DNA of 64,000 bases from Variovorax ginsengisoli (GTDB lineage Bacteria; Pseudomonadota; Gammaproteobacteria; Burkholderiales; Burkholderiaceae_C). Positions within the stretch are counted from its first letter, which is position 1. Every line of letters starts with the position of its first letter. Position numbers and translations under genes: made by a program. The notes under the pieces are model-generated. The model was not told where the DNA came from. It searched no databases and saw only the letters and a list, made by a program, of their open reading frames with translations. The stretch is from contig NZ_RCZJ01000002.1 of NCBI RefSeq assembly GCF_006438845.1, forward strand, positions 261,145 through 325,144, given 5' to 3'. Below, in pieces: positions 9,631 to 17,797 of this stretch.

Positions 9631-10498
9631 GGGCGATTCCTCGGGCGACTGCGGGGGCAAACAGCGGCGCGTTCAGCGGCGCATTGGCGGCTTCGCGCGC
9701 ATCGCGTTCGCGGCGGCGCACGAGCGCGTCGATCTCGCGGCCGAGCGCGGTGACGCGTTCGGCCTGCGGCGCCTCTTCGACGGCGAACTGCTCGACCAGC
9801 TGGCCTTTCTCGAGGATGGCGACGCGGCGGCACAGCACCTCGACCACCGACAGCTCGTGCGTGACGATCACGATGGTCACGCCGATCTTGGCGTTGATGT
9901 CGCGCAGGGTCTCGAGCAGCGAGCGCGTGGTCTCGCTGTCGAGCGCCGACGTGGGCTCGTCGCACAGCAGCACTTGCGGCCGCGAAGCCAGCGCGCGGGC
10001 GATGGCCACGCGCTGCTTCTGGCCGCCGGACAGCTGCGCCGGGTAAGTGTCGATCTTTTCAGACAGGCCAACCAGCTCGAGACATTCGCGGACCCGTGCA
10101 TCGATCTCGGCACGCGAATGGCGGCCGTGGATCTTCAACGGGAAGGCGACGTTGTCGAACACGCTGGCGTTCTGCAGCAGGTTGAACTGCTGGAAGATCA
10201 TGCCGATGTTCTGTCGCGTATCGCGCAGCTCGCGGCGGGTGAGCGTCGTCAGGTCGCGGCCGCCGACGATCACGCGGCCGGCGTCGGGGCGCTCCAACAG
10301 GTTGATCAGGCGCAGCAGCGTCGACTTGCCGGCGCCGCTCTTGCCGATCAGGCCGAAGATCTCGCCCTCGGGAATGTCGAGCGACAGCGCGCGCACGGCG
10401 TCGAAGATCTCGCCGCTGGGCAGCGCGAATGATTTCTGGACCGCTTCGAGGCGGATCACCGGCGGCTTCAGGGCCGCATCGGTCGGGGAGTTGCTCAT
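9623..10498 (-). CDS. metN: Methionine-type ABC transporter ATPase (MetN), short form without NIL domain
   Basis: From ATG 10498 the protein has 291 residues. Walker A (GKSGAGKST) is at residues 52-60; the Q-loop FQQFNLL, signature LSGGQKQR and Walker [13 protein letters not shown] follow in order. The best-known MetN proteins, about 343 residues, end in a NIL/ACT-like domain that binds methionine and shuts the pump. Here the chain stops about 60 residues after the switch histidine, with an Arg/Ala-rich tail and no such domain, so trans-inhibition should be absent. First gene of the operon, divergent from a second metQ. Confidence 0.9.
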   Translation of the reverse strand: MSNSPTDAALKPPVIRLEAVQKSFALPSGEIFDAVRALSLDIPEGEIFGLIGKSGAGKSTLLRLINLLERPDAGRVIVGGRDLTTLTRRELRDTRQNIGMIFQQFNLLQNASVFDNVAFPLKIHGRHSRAEIDARVRECLELVGLSEKIDTYPAQLSGGQKQRVAIARALASRPQVLLCDEPTSALDSETTRSLLETLRDINAKIGVTIVIVTHELSVVEVLCRRVAILEKGQLVEQFAVEEAPQAERVTALGREIDALVRRRERDAREAANAPLNAPLFAPAVARGIAHA

Positions 10499-10598
10499 CG
10501 GGACGGAGGCGCCGCGACCTGGACGGTCGTCGGACAGGAGAAAGGGACGCGAGTATGCGGGCCTCTGCGCCCGAAACGAACGACTGAATCGCCATCTG

Positions 10599-10619
10599 CT
10601 TATGCGTTGAGCGAATAAG
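10599..10619. promoter_or_regulatory. Imperfect palindrome in the metN/metQ divergent intergenic region
   Basis: The arms CTTAT and ATAAG are separated by 11 bases, with further partial symmetry inside (CG...CG). It sits mid-way between the divergent metN and second metQ starts, as expected for a LysR-type or other dimeric regulator site. The regulator is not identified, and no regulator gene adjoins. Confidence 0.4.
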
Positions 10620-10722
10620 GACCGTCTCGCGAACACCGCATATCGACATGACGATTGCTTCGTTCGTTGACAGCGATGGCGCTGGCACAGTCGCCCTCCC
10701 TTTCGGCTTTCAACGCTCTCCC

Positions 10723-11544
10723 ATGTCCTTCGCATCCTTCCAGCGCCGCGGCGCCCTCCTCGCCTTCGGCGCGCTCTTCGCCACCACCCTGACGCTCGGC
10801 GTGGCCCATGCCCAGGACAAGACCCGCATCAAGGTCGGCATCTCCGTGGGCAACGCCGAGCAGATCTTCGAGGTGGTGAAGAAGGTGGCCGCACGCGACG
10901 GGCTCACGCTCGACGTGATCGTCTTCAACGACTACCAGCTGCCCAACGCGGCCCTGTCGGCCGGCGATCTCGACGCCAACGCCTTCCAGCACCAGCCCTT
11001 CCTGGACAACCAGATCAAGTCACGCGGCTGCGACATCGTGCCGGTGGGCTTGACCATCACCGCGCCGCTGGGCTTCTATTCGCGCAAGCTCAAGAGCATC
11101 GACGCACTGCCCGAGGGCGCGGCGGTCGGCATCCAGAACGACCCGTCTAACGGCAACCGCTCCCTGTTGCTGCTGCAATCGGCGGGCCTCATCACGCTCA
11201 AGCCCGACGCGGTGAAGAACAACACCGCCACGCCGCTCGACGTGCTGACCAACCCGAAGAAGATCAAGCTGGTTCCGCTCGACGCCGCGCAACTGCCGCG
11301 TTCGCTCGACGACCTCGCGCTGGCTTCCATCAACAACGACTACGCCGAAAAGTCGGGGCTGTCTTTCGGCAAGGACGCGATCCTCAAGGAGTCGCCGAAG
11401 GGCCCCTACGCCAACCTGATCGCGGTCCGCCGCGCCGACAAGGACAAGGCGTGGGCGAAGAAGCTGGTGGCCGCCTACCAGTCGGCGGAGGTCAAGCAGT
11501 TCATCAAGACGAAGTTCAACGGATCGCTGGTTCCGGCCTTCTGA
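10723..11544 (+). CDS. metQ: Second MetQ/NlpA family substrate-binding protein
   Basis: This 273-residue protein starts at ATG 10723, where MSFASFQRRGALLAFGALFA opens a Sec signal peptide cleaved near AHA-QDKTR; no lipobox is present. The NlpA fold is clear from VGISVGNAEQIFEVV, VIVFNDYQLPNAAL and QNDPSNGNRSLLLLQSAG. It is transcribed away from metN-metI-metQ and has no permease or ATPase of its own, so it probably feeds the same transporter. It is clearly divergent from the first MetQ, suggesting a different ligand or affinity. Confidence 0.9.
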   Translation: MSFASFQRRGALLAFGALFATTLTLGVAHAQDKTRIKVGISVGNAEQIFEVVKKVAARDGLTLDVIVFNDYQLPNAALSAGDLDANAFQHQPFLDNQIKSRGCDIVPVGLTITAPLGFYSRKLKSIDALPEGAAVGIQNDPSNGNRSLLLLQSAGLITLKPDAVKNNTATPLDVLTNPKKIKLVPLDAAQLPRSLDDLALASINNDYAEKSGLSFGKDAILKESPKGPYANLIAVRRADKDKAWAKKLVAAYQSAEVKQFIKTKFNGSLVPAF

Positions 11545-11690
11545 ACATCGCGTGGCTCAAAAGCCTCCCTTGGCCTACGCCGGCCGACGACGGAGTTGGC
11601 CATGCTGAGGCTTCGATCCACACGGCGGCCCTGGTGCCGCACGGGGTGGCCCGCCGCCACGACGCGGCGAACATCAGGAGCAGACACCGC

Positions 11691-12050
11691 ATGGAGATTC
11701 ACATCAACACCGGCAACGGCATGGAGAACAAGACCACGCTTGAAACCTGGGCCGACAGCGAGATTCGACGCACGCTCGGGCGCTTCTCGGACGACGTTCA
11801 CCGCATCGAAGTGCATCTGTCGGACGAAAACAGCGGCAAAGGCGGCGCGGACGACAAGCGTTGCGTGATCGAGGCGCACGTGACGCAGTTGCCGGCAGTG
11901 GCGGTGACGCATCAGGCATCGAGCGTGGATGAAGCTTTCCGCGGCGCCGAGTCGAAAGCGCGCCGCGCCCTCGACAGTCTGCTGGGCAAGCACAAGGAGC
12001 ATCGCGACCACACGTCGATCCGGACCCAGCCGGAAGTCCTCGAAGACTGA
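11691..12050 (+). CDS. HPF/RaiA family ribosome-associated protein
   Basis: This 119-residue protein starts at ATG 11691, preceded by AGGAG. The pattern MEIHINTGNGMENKTTLETW...LGRFSDDVHRIEVHLSDEN, then AHVTQLPAVAVTHQASSVDEAFRGAESKARRALDSLLG, given here in pieces, matches the beta-alpha-beta-beta-beta-alpha fold of hibernation-promoting factors. Members bind the 30S decoding centre in starved cells. This member has a shorter and more acidic middle than typical HPF and is not next to rpoN, so it is probably an accessory paralogue. Confidence 0.75.
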   Translation: MEIHINTGNGMENKTTLETWADSEIRRTLGRFSDDVHRIEVHLSDENSGKGGADDKRCVIEAHVTQLPAVAVTHQASSVDEAFRGAESKARRALDSLLGKHKEHRDHTSIRTQPEVLED

Positions 12051-12073
12051 CGATACAACAGGGCCCCCGGGGC

Positions 12074-13060
12074 TCAGCCCCGCCAAGGCAATGAACGCGC
12101 TTCGCCGCGAATGGCGGGTGAAGCGCGGTTCAACAACTCGCCGGCCAGCACGCGCTCATAGCAGCGCAGATAGCCAACTGCCATCTTCTCCGCCCCGAAG
12201 TGACCAACGGCATGCGCATGGCAGGCACGGGCGTCGAACGTTCTGTCACTCAGGGCTTGGGCCAGCGTCGACGCATCCGCCGCGAGCACGCCGCAGTCCC
12301 CGGGCACCAGCTCGGGCAAGGAGCCGTAGGGCGTGGCGAACACCGGGCAACCGAAATACAGGCTCTCGATGACAGCCAGGCCGAAGGGCTCGTGCCAGCG
12401 CACCGGGAAGACGATGCCGCGTGAGCCGTTGAGCAACGCGCTCTTCTCGCGGCCGCCCACCATCCCGTGGAAGCGGACCCGCCGCGACAGCGTCATGCGC
12501 ACGCTGCGGCGAAAGCTGAAGCGTCCCGCGCCAAGCACTTCGAGTTCGACGCGCGCCCGACGCGCGACAGCGATCGCACCGGCGAGATTCTTGACGGGCC
12601 AGCTGCCCTTCCCGAGGAAATGCGCGTAGGTACGGGGACGCGTGAAATCCACGCCCCCATAGGTCGACCAGTCGAGCCCGTTGTGAACGAATTCCGTGGA
12701 GCCGTAGCGGGCGGCGTGATCGCCCGACAGGAAGATCGTGTTGCGCGGCAACGGCCGCGCACGGTGGGCATTGCCGTGCTCCGTGAAAACGAAGGGCGTG
12801 CCGAGTGCGCCAGCGTCGGACAGCCGGGGATCGAAATGAAAGTGCACCAGATCGACGTCCCTCGGCACCTGCTCGTGCCAGGGCCGATCGGACTGCAACG
12901 GCAACAGCGGCGCGAAGTCGCACTGCGAACCCTCGGGCACGAGAAAGGTCACGCGATGGCCCAGCTCGACCAGCTTGCGTCCGAGGTTCCACACCACGCG
13001 CTCGGTGCCGCCATAGGTGAATACCGGGATCACCGCGTTGTGGACGATCAGGACGTGCAC
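12074..13060 (-). CDS. Glycosyltransferase family 4 protein
   Basis: From GTG 13060 the protein has 328 residues. This start is preferred because GGAGG lies eight bases upstream and the product then begins at the first Rossmann strand, VHVLIVHNAVIPVFTYGGTE; the frame is open to 13183. The N-terminal domain has GGTERVVWNLGRKLVELGH, typical of GT-B acceptor domains. The C-terminal donor domain has RWHEPFGLAVIESLYFGCPV, the E-x7-E-like motif of GT4 retaining enzymes that bind a nucleotide sugar. The acceptor is unknown. It stands alone, so it may modify envelope polysaccharide or a lipid. Confidence 0.85.
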   Translation of the reverse strand: MHVLIVHNAVIPVFTYGGTERVVWNLGRKLVELGHRVTFLVPEGSQCDFAPLLPLQSDRPWHEQVPRDVDLVHFHFDPRLSDAGALGTPFVFTEHGNAHRARPLPRNTIFLSGDHAARYGSTEFVHNGLDWSTYGGVDFTRPRTYAHFLGKGSWPVKNLAGAIAVARRARVELEVLGAGRFSFRRSVRMTLSRRVRFHGMVGGREKSALLNGSRGIVFPVRWHEPFGLAVIESLYFGCPVFATPYGSLPELVPGDCGVLAADASTLAQALSDRTFDARACHAHAVGHFGAEKMAVGYLRCYERVLAGELLNRASPAIRGEARSLPWRG

Positions 13061-13246
13061 GCCTGCGTCCTCCACGTCTGCGTCGCGCGGAAGTCGGGTG
13101 GACACCAAGTCAGGAAGAAGATCGCACGCTCCGGGCATGGGCGCCGCGGGAGCGGGACCGTCAACCCGCCATTTTCCACGCAAATGAGAAACGTTCTCGC
13201 CAACGGTTGAAGCCAGGAAGGCGAAGCCGACCGGCGCGCTCAGGCC

Positions 13247-14257
13247 TCAGGCCTCGACCTTGATCCCGCGCATCAGGATCACGCCGCCGAGCAGCGACGT
13301 GTCCTGCCGCATCCGATAGCTCAGGGCCTTCGGCGTGCCCGATTGCGCTTGCCAACCGGCAGTGAGCAGAGCTTGCTGCACCTCCGGCGTGCGCGCCACC
13401 TCCGACAACGCGGCGTTGAGCCGTGCGATCGCAGCGGCCGGCAGGCCGGCCGGCGCGGCAATGGCGGTCCAGATCTCCAGGTCGGCACCGTGCACGTTGG
13501 CGTCGCGCAGCGTCGGCAGTTCGCTGAACAGCGGGCTGCGCAGCGGCGACGTCACGCCGACCGCCTTGAGTTTGCCCGATTGGATGTGCGGCTTGACCAA
13601 GCCGGGCGGCAACAGGGCCAGCTGGATGTCGCCGGCCAGCATGGCCGCGATGACCTGAGGATTGCCGGTGAACGGCACGTGCGTGGCAAGGATGCCGCTG
13701 CGGCTCTTGAGCAACTCCATGCCCAGATGGCCGACAGTGCCGACGCCCGGCGTGCCGTAGCGGCCCTTGTCGTTGAGGTTGCGCGCCCACAGCAGCAGGT
13801 CGACCGGGTTGGCGCCCACTGCCTGCGCACTCACCGCCAACACCAGCGGGGCGGTGCCCAGCAGGCTGACGGGAGCGAAGTCCTTCTCGGGGTCGAACGG
13901 CGTCTTCGGGTTGAGCAATCTGGCGATCGTCAGGTTGCCATTGATGAGGGCGCCGATGGTGTGGTCGTCCTGCGCCTTCGCCACCAGGTTGGCGGCGACG
14001 TTGCCACTGTCGCCCGGCTTGTTCTCGACCACCACGGGCTGGCCGAGCAGCCTGGAAAGCGGCTCGGCCACTGCGCGTGCCGCCAGGTCGGGCGATGCGC
14101 CGGCCGGGAAACCCACCAGCAAACGGAGCGGCTTGGTCGGCCAGGTCGCGCCCGTGGTGCCGGGTGCCGTGCGGGTGGCCATGGCGCCCTGCGCCCAGAG
14201 TGCCGGCGTGCACAGGGAAAGGGCCAATGTTTCGAGCGCGCGGCGTTTGGTGATCAT
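13247..14257 (-). CDS. Bug-family tripartite tricarboxylate transporter substrate-binding protein
   Basis: From ATG 14257 the protein has 336 residues. MITKRRALETLALSLCTPAL with cleavage near LWA-QGA acts as an export signal. Bug features are the N-terminal WPTKPLRLLVGFPAGASPD and VVENKPGDSGNVAANLVAKA, then VPFTGNPQVIAAMLAGDIQL. These periplasmic proteins deliver carboxylates to TctAB-type membrane proteins. No tctA/tctB lies nearby, as is usual for the many orphan Bug genes of Burkholderiales. The ligand is not predictable. Confidence 0.88.
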   Translation of the reverse strand: MITKRRALETLALSLCTPALWAQGAMATRTAPGTTGATWPTKPLRLLVGFPAGASPDLAARAVAEPLSRLLGQPVVVENKPGDSGNVAANLVAKAQDDHTIGALINGNLTIARLLNPKTPFDPEKDFAPVSLLGTAPLVLAVSAQAVGANPVDLLLWARNLNDKGRYGTPGVGTVGHLGMELLKSRSGILATHVPFTGNPQVIAAMLAGDIQLALLPPGLVKPHIQSGKLKAVGVTSPLRSPLFSELPTLRDANVHGADLEIWTAIAAPAGLPAAAIARLNAALSEVARTPEVQQALLTAGWQAQSGTPKALSYRMRQDTSLLGGVILMRGIKVEA

Positions 14258-14440
14258 CGAACGAAGTTGTGAGAAAAGGTTACACAACGTTACCGCAGTG
14301 CAGCAATCCTGCGCAAGTCAACGAAAGATTTCGTCTCCGACCACCGCCCATCTCCCGGGCTGACGCACGGGCAGTGCGTTCCGACGAAATCCGACTGCTA
14401 GCATGCCGCTCATCCGCGCGCGGCGCGGACTGCCGCCTCG

Positions 14441-15367
14441 ATGCCGGGGCGGCCAGGCCCCCTCGCAGGAGTGCATCGTCTGAGCGCTGTCCCCTCCCCA
14501 TCGTCCGCCGCGTTGCCGACCGGCGACATCACCGCGCTGTGGCCGCTGTGTCTGGACATCGCCCGTCGGCGCCGCTTAGGGCTTTCGAGCATCGACGTCG
14601 CTGGATGGTTGGCCTGGTCCGAAGGAGAGGGTCATGCGCTGCGAGGTGAATGGAACGCCGCGGCGCAGGCGCTGTTCGCGCTGCTCAAGCCGCTGCTCGA
14701 CCGGCGGGGTGCCGACGCCGACTGGACGCTGGGCCAATTGGGCCAGAGCCTCGACGGCTGCATCGCCACCCACCGCGGCGACTCCTGCTTCGTCAACGGC
14801 CCCGAGGGGCTGGTGCACGTGCACCGGTTGCGCGCGCTGTGCGACGCCGTCATCGTCGGCGCCGGCACCGCCTGCCTCGACAACCCGCAGCTCACCACCC
14901 GCCGCGTGCCGGGCGAGAACCCGACGCGCGTGGTGATCGACCCCTGCCTGCGCGTCCCGGCGGATGCGCGCGTCTTCACCGATGGCCATGCGCCGACGGT
15001 GCTCGTGTGCGACGCCGCACACCGTGAACGGGCCGAAGCCCGGCTCGGCTCCGCGCATGTCGTGGCCGTGGCGCGCGACGGTGCGGATGGCAACACGCTT
15101 CCCCTGCGCGACGTGGTGCGGGCGCTGCGTGAACGCGGCCTGCGCACCTTGTTCGTCGAAGGCGGCGGCGTGACGGTCTCGCAGTTCGTGCAGCAGGGCT
15201 GCCTCGACCGCCTGCACCTGATCGTCGCGCCGGTGGTGATCGGCGCCGGCCATCCGGGCTTGCAGGTGCGTCGCTCCGACGCGATGGCCGACGCGCTCCG
15301 CCCGCCCGCGCGCACCTTCGCGATGGGCGAGGACATGCTCTGGGACCTCGATCTGCGCGGCGGCTAA
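14441..15367 (+). CDS. RibD C-terminal-like (dihydrofolate-reductase fold) reductase
   Basis: This 308-residue protein starts at ATG 14441; the start is uncertain because no clear ribosome site is present. From about residue 93 it matches the RibD reductase domain: GQLGQSLDGCIAT, VHRLRALCDAVIVGAGTACLDNP, NPTRVVID, FVEGGGVTVSQFV and LHLIVAPVVIGAG. Such domains use NAD(P)H to reduce a pyrimidine or pteridine-like ring. The N-terminal 90 residues are not a RibD deaminase: no HAE/PCxxxGRTPPC zinc motif is seen. It converges on, and overlaps by 4 bases, the methyltransferase gene of the neighbouring cluster. A reductase on a pterin-like intermediate is my inference. Confidence 0.8.
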   Translation: MPGRPGPLAGVHRLSAVPSPSSAALPTGDITALWPLCLDIARRRRLGLSSIDVAGWLAWSEGEGHALRGEWNAAAQALFALLKPLLDRRGADADWTLGQLGQSLDGCIATHRGDSCFVNGPEGLVHVHRLRALCDAVIVGAGTACLDNPQLTTRRVPGENPTRVVIDPCLRVPADARVFTDGHAPTVLVCDAAHRERAEARLGSAHVVAVARDGADGNTLPLRDVVRALRERGLRTLFVEGGGVTVSQFVQQGCLDRLHLIVAPVVIGAGHPGLQVRRSDAMADALRPPARTFAMGEDMLWDLDLRGG

Positions 15368-16281
15368 CGTGCGGGCGACGACGGTGGCTGCGGCCAGCCG
15401 AGCACGTCGACATGCCCGACGCGCAAGCGCAGCGTCACGTGCTGCGCCAGGCGCCGCGCCTGCCAGGCGCGAATCTCCGTGGCCTTCGACGGCGCCTGCG
15501 CGATGGCGGCGTCACCAACGCCATCGACCATCGCGCGGAGCATCGAGCGATCGGTGTCGGCGCGCGTACCGTCGATCTGCCAGTCGCTCCGTGCTTGCGC
15601 CACCGCGTAGCCGACTGCCTGCAGGGCCCGCAGCGCGTGCGCTGACGCGGCACCGCCGAGCGCCAGGCCGAACCCTTTGTCTCGCCGCTGGTCGGCGCGG
15701 AACTGCGCCTGGACCTGCGCGTCGTCGCGATCGGCCGGATGCCATTCGAGCCGGTCGTCGACGTTGAGCGTCCAGCCCACCGCAGCCCCGGCGCCGCTGC
15801 AGCGCGCCACCAGTGCATCGAGCCATTCCGCCGAGACCAGGTCGAGCAAGGCCGACGCGGTGACCAGCTGCGCGCCCTCGAGCAACGCGCCGTCGAGTCC
15901 GGTCGAAAGATCGGCGCGCACACGCTCGATGCGGATGCGCAGGCCTGCGCCCTCGATGTTCAACCGCTCGCCATCGGCGTGCATGCGGAGACCGCATAAA
16001 GCGGCCCAGCGCGACAGGGCATCGGGGATCGCGGCGAGCAGCGCTGCGTCGTGGTCGACCAGCCGCCAGTGCTGCCTGCCGCCCAGCCGCGGCGCGATCT
16101 CGCGCAGGCTCGCGCCGGTGCCGCAGCCGAGGTCGACCACCGACAACAGCGCATCGCCAGCGCGGTCGGCGCGCAGGCGAGCGGCCAGCGCCGGCCAGTC
16201 GAGTGCGGCGCTGGCCATCGCGCAAGCCGCGCGGTCGAAAGGCTCACGCAGCGCCAGCCAATCGGTGCTGAAGCCGCTCAC
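15364..16281 (-). CDS. Class I SAM-dependent methyltransferase
   Basis: This 305-residue protein has SAM motif I VVDLGCGTG at residues 48-56, and WRLVDHD, the acidic residue after strand 2, near 70. VTASALLDLVSAEWLDALV provides the later core strands. The GTG start overlaps the glycosyltransferase stop (GTGA at 16278-16281), so it is the last gene of a coupled four-gene minus-strand set. The methyl acceptor is unknown; a small molecule made by the cluster is likelier than a macromolecule. Confidence 0.85.
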   Translation of the reverse strand: MSGFSTDWLALREPFDRAACAMASAALDWPALAARLRADRAGDALLSVVDLGCGTGASLREIAPRLGGRQHWRLVDHDAALLAAIPDALSRWAALCGLRMHADGERLNIEGAGLRIRIERVRADLSTGLDGALLEGAQLVTASALLDLVSAEWLDALVARCSGAGAAVGWTLNVDDRLEWHPADRDDAQVQAQFRADQRRDKGFGLALGGAASAHALRALQAVGYAVAQARSDWQIDGTRADTDRSMLRAMVDGVGDAAIAQAPSKATEIRAWQARRLAQHVTLRLRVGHVDVLGWPQPPSSPAR

Positions 16282-17348
16282 GCGCGGGCTCCCACGGCAT
16301 CGAGCACGGCGGCGAAGCGCGCGGCGCTGGCCGGCCAGTCGGGCAGCCGTCTGGCTGCCCTGCGCGAGCCTGCGGCGAGCCCGGCGCGAACATCGGGCGC
16401 GTCCATGAGGCGCTGCAGTGCGGCGCGCAACGCGTCGGCATCGCCCGGCGGCACCAGCACGCCGGCGTCGGCCGGCACCGTATCGGCGATCGCGCCGGCG
16501 TCGCAGCTCACGATCGGCAGGCCGCGCGCGAGCGCTTCGGCCAGCGCCATGCCGTAGCCCTCATGGAACGAGGGCAGCACGAACAGGTCGGCCTGCGCGT
16601 ACAGCCGGTCGAGCGCGGCGGCATCGACCTCGCCGTGCCAGCGCACGCGCTCGACCAGGCCGTGGCGCACCGCGGCGGCATGCACGGCGGCGACGGTCGC
16701 ATCGTCGCGCGCCTGGCTGCCGGCGCAGTGCAGTTGCCAACGGTGGTGCTTCAGCCCAGCGAGCGCTTCGAGCAACACCGCGTGCCCCTTGCGCGCCGTG
16801 ACGGTGGCCACGCACAACAGCGACAGTGCGCCCGGCCCCGCACCGCCGCCCTCGGCCTGGGGCGCGGGATCGGTGCCGGGCTCGACCACCGTGAGGCGGG
16901 ATGGGGCGACGCCGAAGTCGGCCAGCGCCCGGCCCGTCGACGCGCTGGTCACCACGACGTGGCGCGCGCAGGCGAGCGCGCGCCGCTCGCTGCGTTCGAG
17001 CAAGGCACGATCACCGGCCGACAGGCCCGACTCGAAGGCCAGCGGGTGGTGCACCAGCGCCACCCAGCGCAGCCGCCGGGCGTGGCGTTCGGCCAGTTCA
17101 GGCAAGGCGCAGAAGCCCAGCCCGTCGGCCACCACCAGCGCGCCGTCGGGCAAGGCGTCGACCACCTGCCGGGCCCGCGCGCGGGCCGCGGCGTCGGGCA
17201 GCGGGAACATGTCGCCGGGCGAATGCAGCGCGACGTCCCACCCTGCGTCGCGCAGGCCCGCGACGATGCGGCGGTCGTAGAGGTAGCCGCCGGTGCGGCT
17301 CTCCCAGTCGCCCGGCACGAGGAAGATGCACTGGCGCGGCATCGGCAT
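16278..17348 (-). CDS. Glycosyltransferase family 4 protein of the pterin-like cluster
   Basis: From ATG 17348 (alternative 17342) the protein has 356 residues. It begins MPMPRQCIFLVPGDWESRTG, a GT-B N-terminal domain (TGGYLYDRRIVAGLRDAGW). The donor domain contains LCVATVTARKGHAVLLEAL, HCAGS and PSFHEGYGMALAEALARGLP, the GT4 nucleotide-sugar E-x7-E motif. It should glycosylate an acceptor made by the neighbouring genes. It lies 11 bases after the PTPS-like gene and overlaps the methyltransferase gene. Confidence 0.88.
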   Translation of the reverse strand: MPMPRQCIFLVPGDWESRTGGYLYDRRIVAGLRDAGWDVALHSPGDMFPLPDAAARARARQVVDALPDGALVVADGLGFCALPELAERHARRLRWVALVHHPLAFESGLSAGDRALLERSERRALACARHVVVTSASTGRALADFGVAPSRLTVVEPGTDPAPQAEGGGAGPGALSLLCVATVTARKGHAVLLEALAGLKHHRWQLHCAGSQARDDATVAAVHAAAVRHGLVERVRWHGEVDAAALDRLYAQADLFVLPSFHEGYGMALAEALARGLPIVSCDAGAIADTVPADAGVLVPPGDADALRAALQRLMDAPDVRAGLAAGSRRAARRLPDWPASAARFAAVLDAVGARA

Positions 17349-17359
17349 GGCGGGGCCGC

Positions 17360-17779
17360 TCAGCGCGCCGTGTCGGCGCCCGGCAGCGCCGCTTCGTAGG
17401 CGGCCCAGGCGACGTGCGATTCGTGCAGCCGCACATGCAGCCCGTCGAGCCCGCTCGCGTGCGGCCCGAGTTCGCCAGCGGCGATGCGTGCCGCGATGCG
17501 ATCGAACACCACGCGCGCCATGAATTCGGTGGTGGTGTTCTGCCCGGCGAAGGCGGCGTCGTCGTCGAGGTTGCGCAGGTTGAGCTCGCCCAGCACGCGG
17601 CGCAGCACCTCGGTGGCCAGCGCGATGTCGACCACCATGCCGTCCGCGTCGAGCGCACGGCGGCGGAACTCGGCGTCGACCACGTAGGTCGCGCCATGCA
17701 GGCGTTGCGCCGGGCCGAAGGCCTCGCCGCGGAAGCTGTGAGCGATCATGAAATGGTCGCGGACGTTGACGCTGTACAT
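17360..17779 (-). CDS. 6-pyruvoyl-tetrahydropterin synthase / QueD family protein with altered active site
   Basis: This 139-residue protein is of usual QueD/PTPS length and fold: [53 protein letters not shown] and [12 protein letters not shown]. By hand alignment to E. coli QueD, zinc ligands His14 and His28 are kept, but the third His of HGH is Ala30. The catalytic Cys position before LHG is Ala, and the Asp-His pair (LDH) reads as Asn-Leu. Glu of LHESH is retained. Standard synthase chemistry is therefore doubtful, though a pterin-like ligand remains plausible. It lies between the MDR dehydrogenase and glycosyltransferase genes. Confidence 0.85.
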   Translation of the reverse strand: MYSVNVRDHFMIAHSFRGEAFGPAQRLHGATYVVDAEFRRRALDADGMVVDIALATEVLRRVLGELNLRNLDDDAAFAGQNTTTEFMARVVFDRIAARIAAGELGPHASGLDGLHVRLHESHVAWAAYEAALPGADTAR

Positions 17780-17797
17780 GGGGAATCCTCGGAAAGT

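Noticed and set aside
10499..10722. Possible SAM riboswitch upstream of metN
   Set aside because: No aptamer-like stems or terminator/antiterminator are visible; only an imperfect palindrome typical of a protein site.
12074..13183. Longer start for the glycosyltransferase at 13183
   Set aside because: The added 41 residues are Pro/Asp-rich and precede the first Rossmann strand; GTG 13060 has GGAGG at good spacing.
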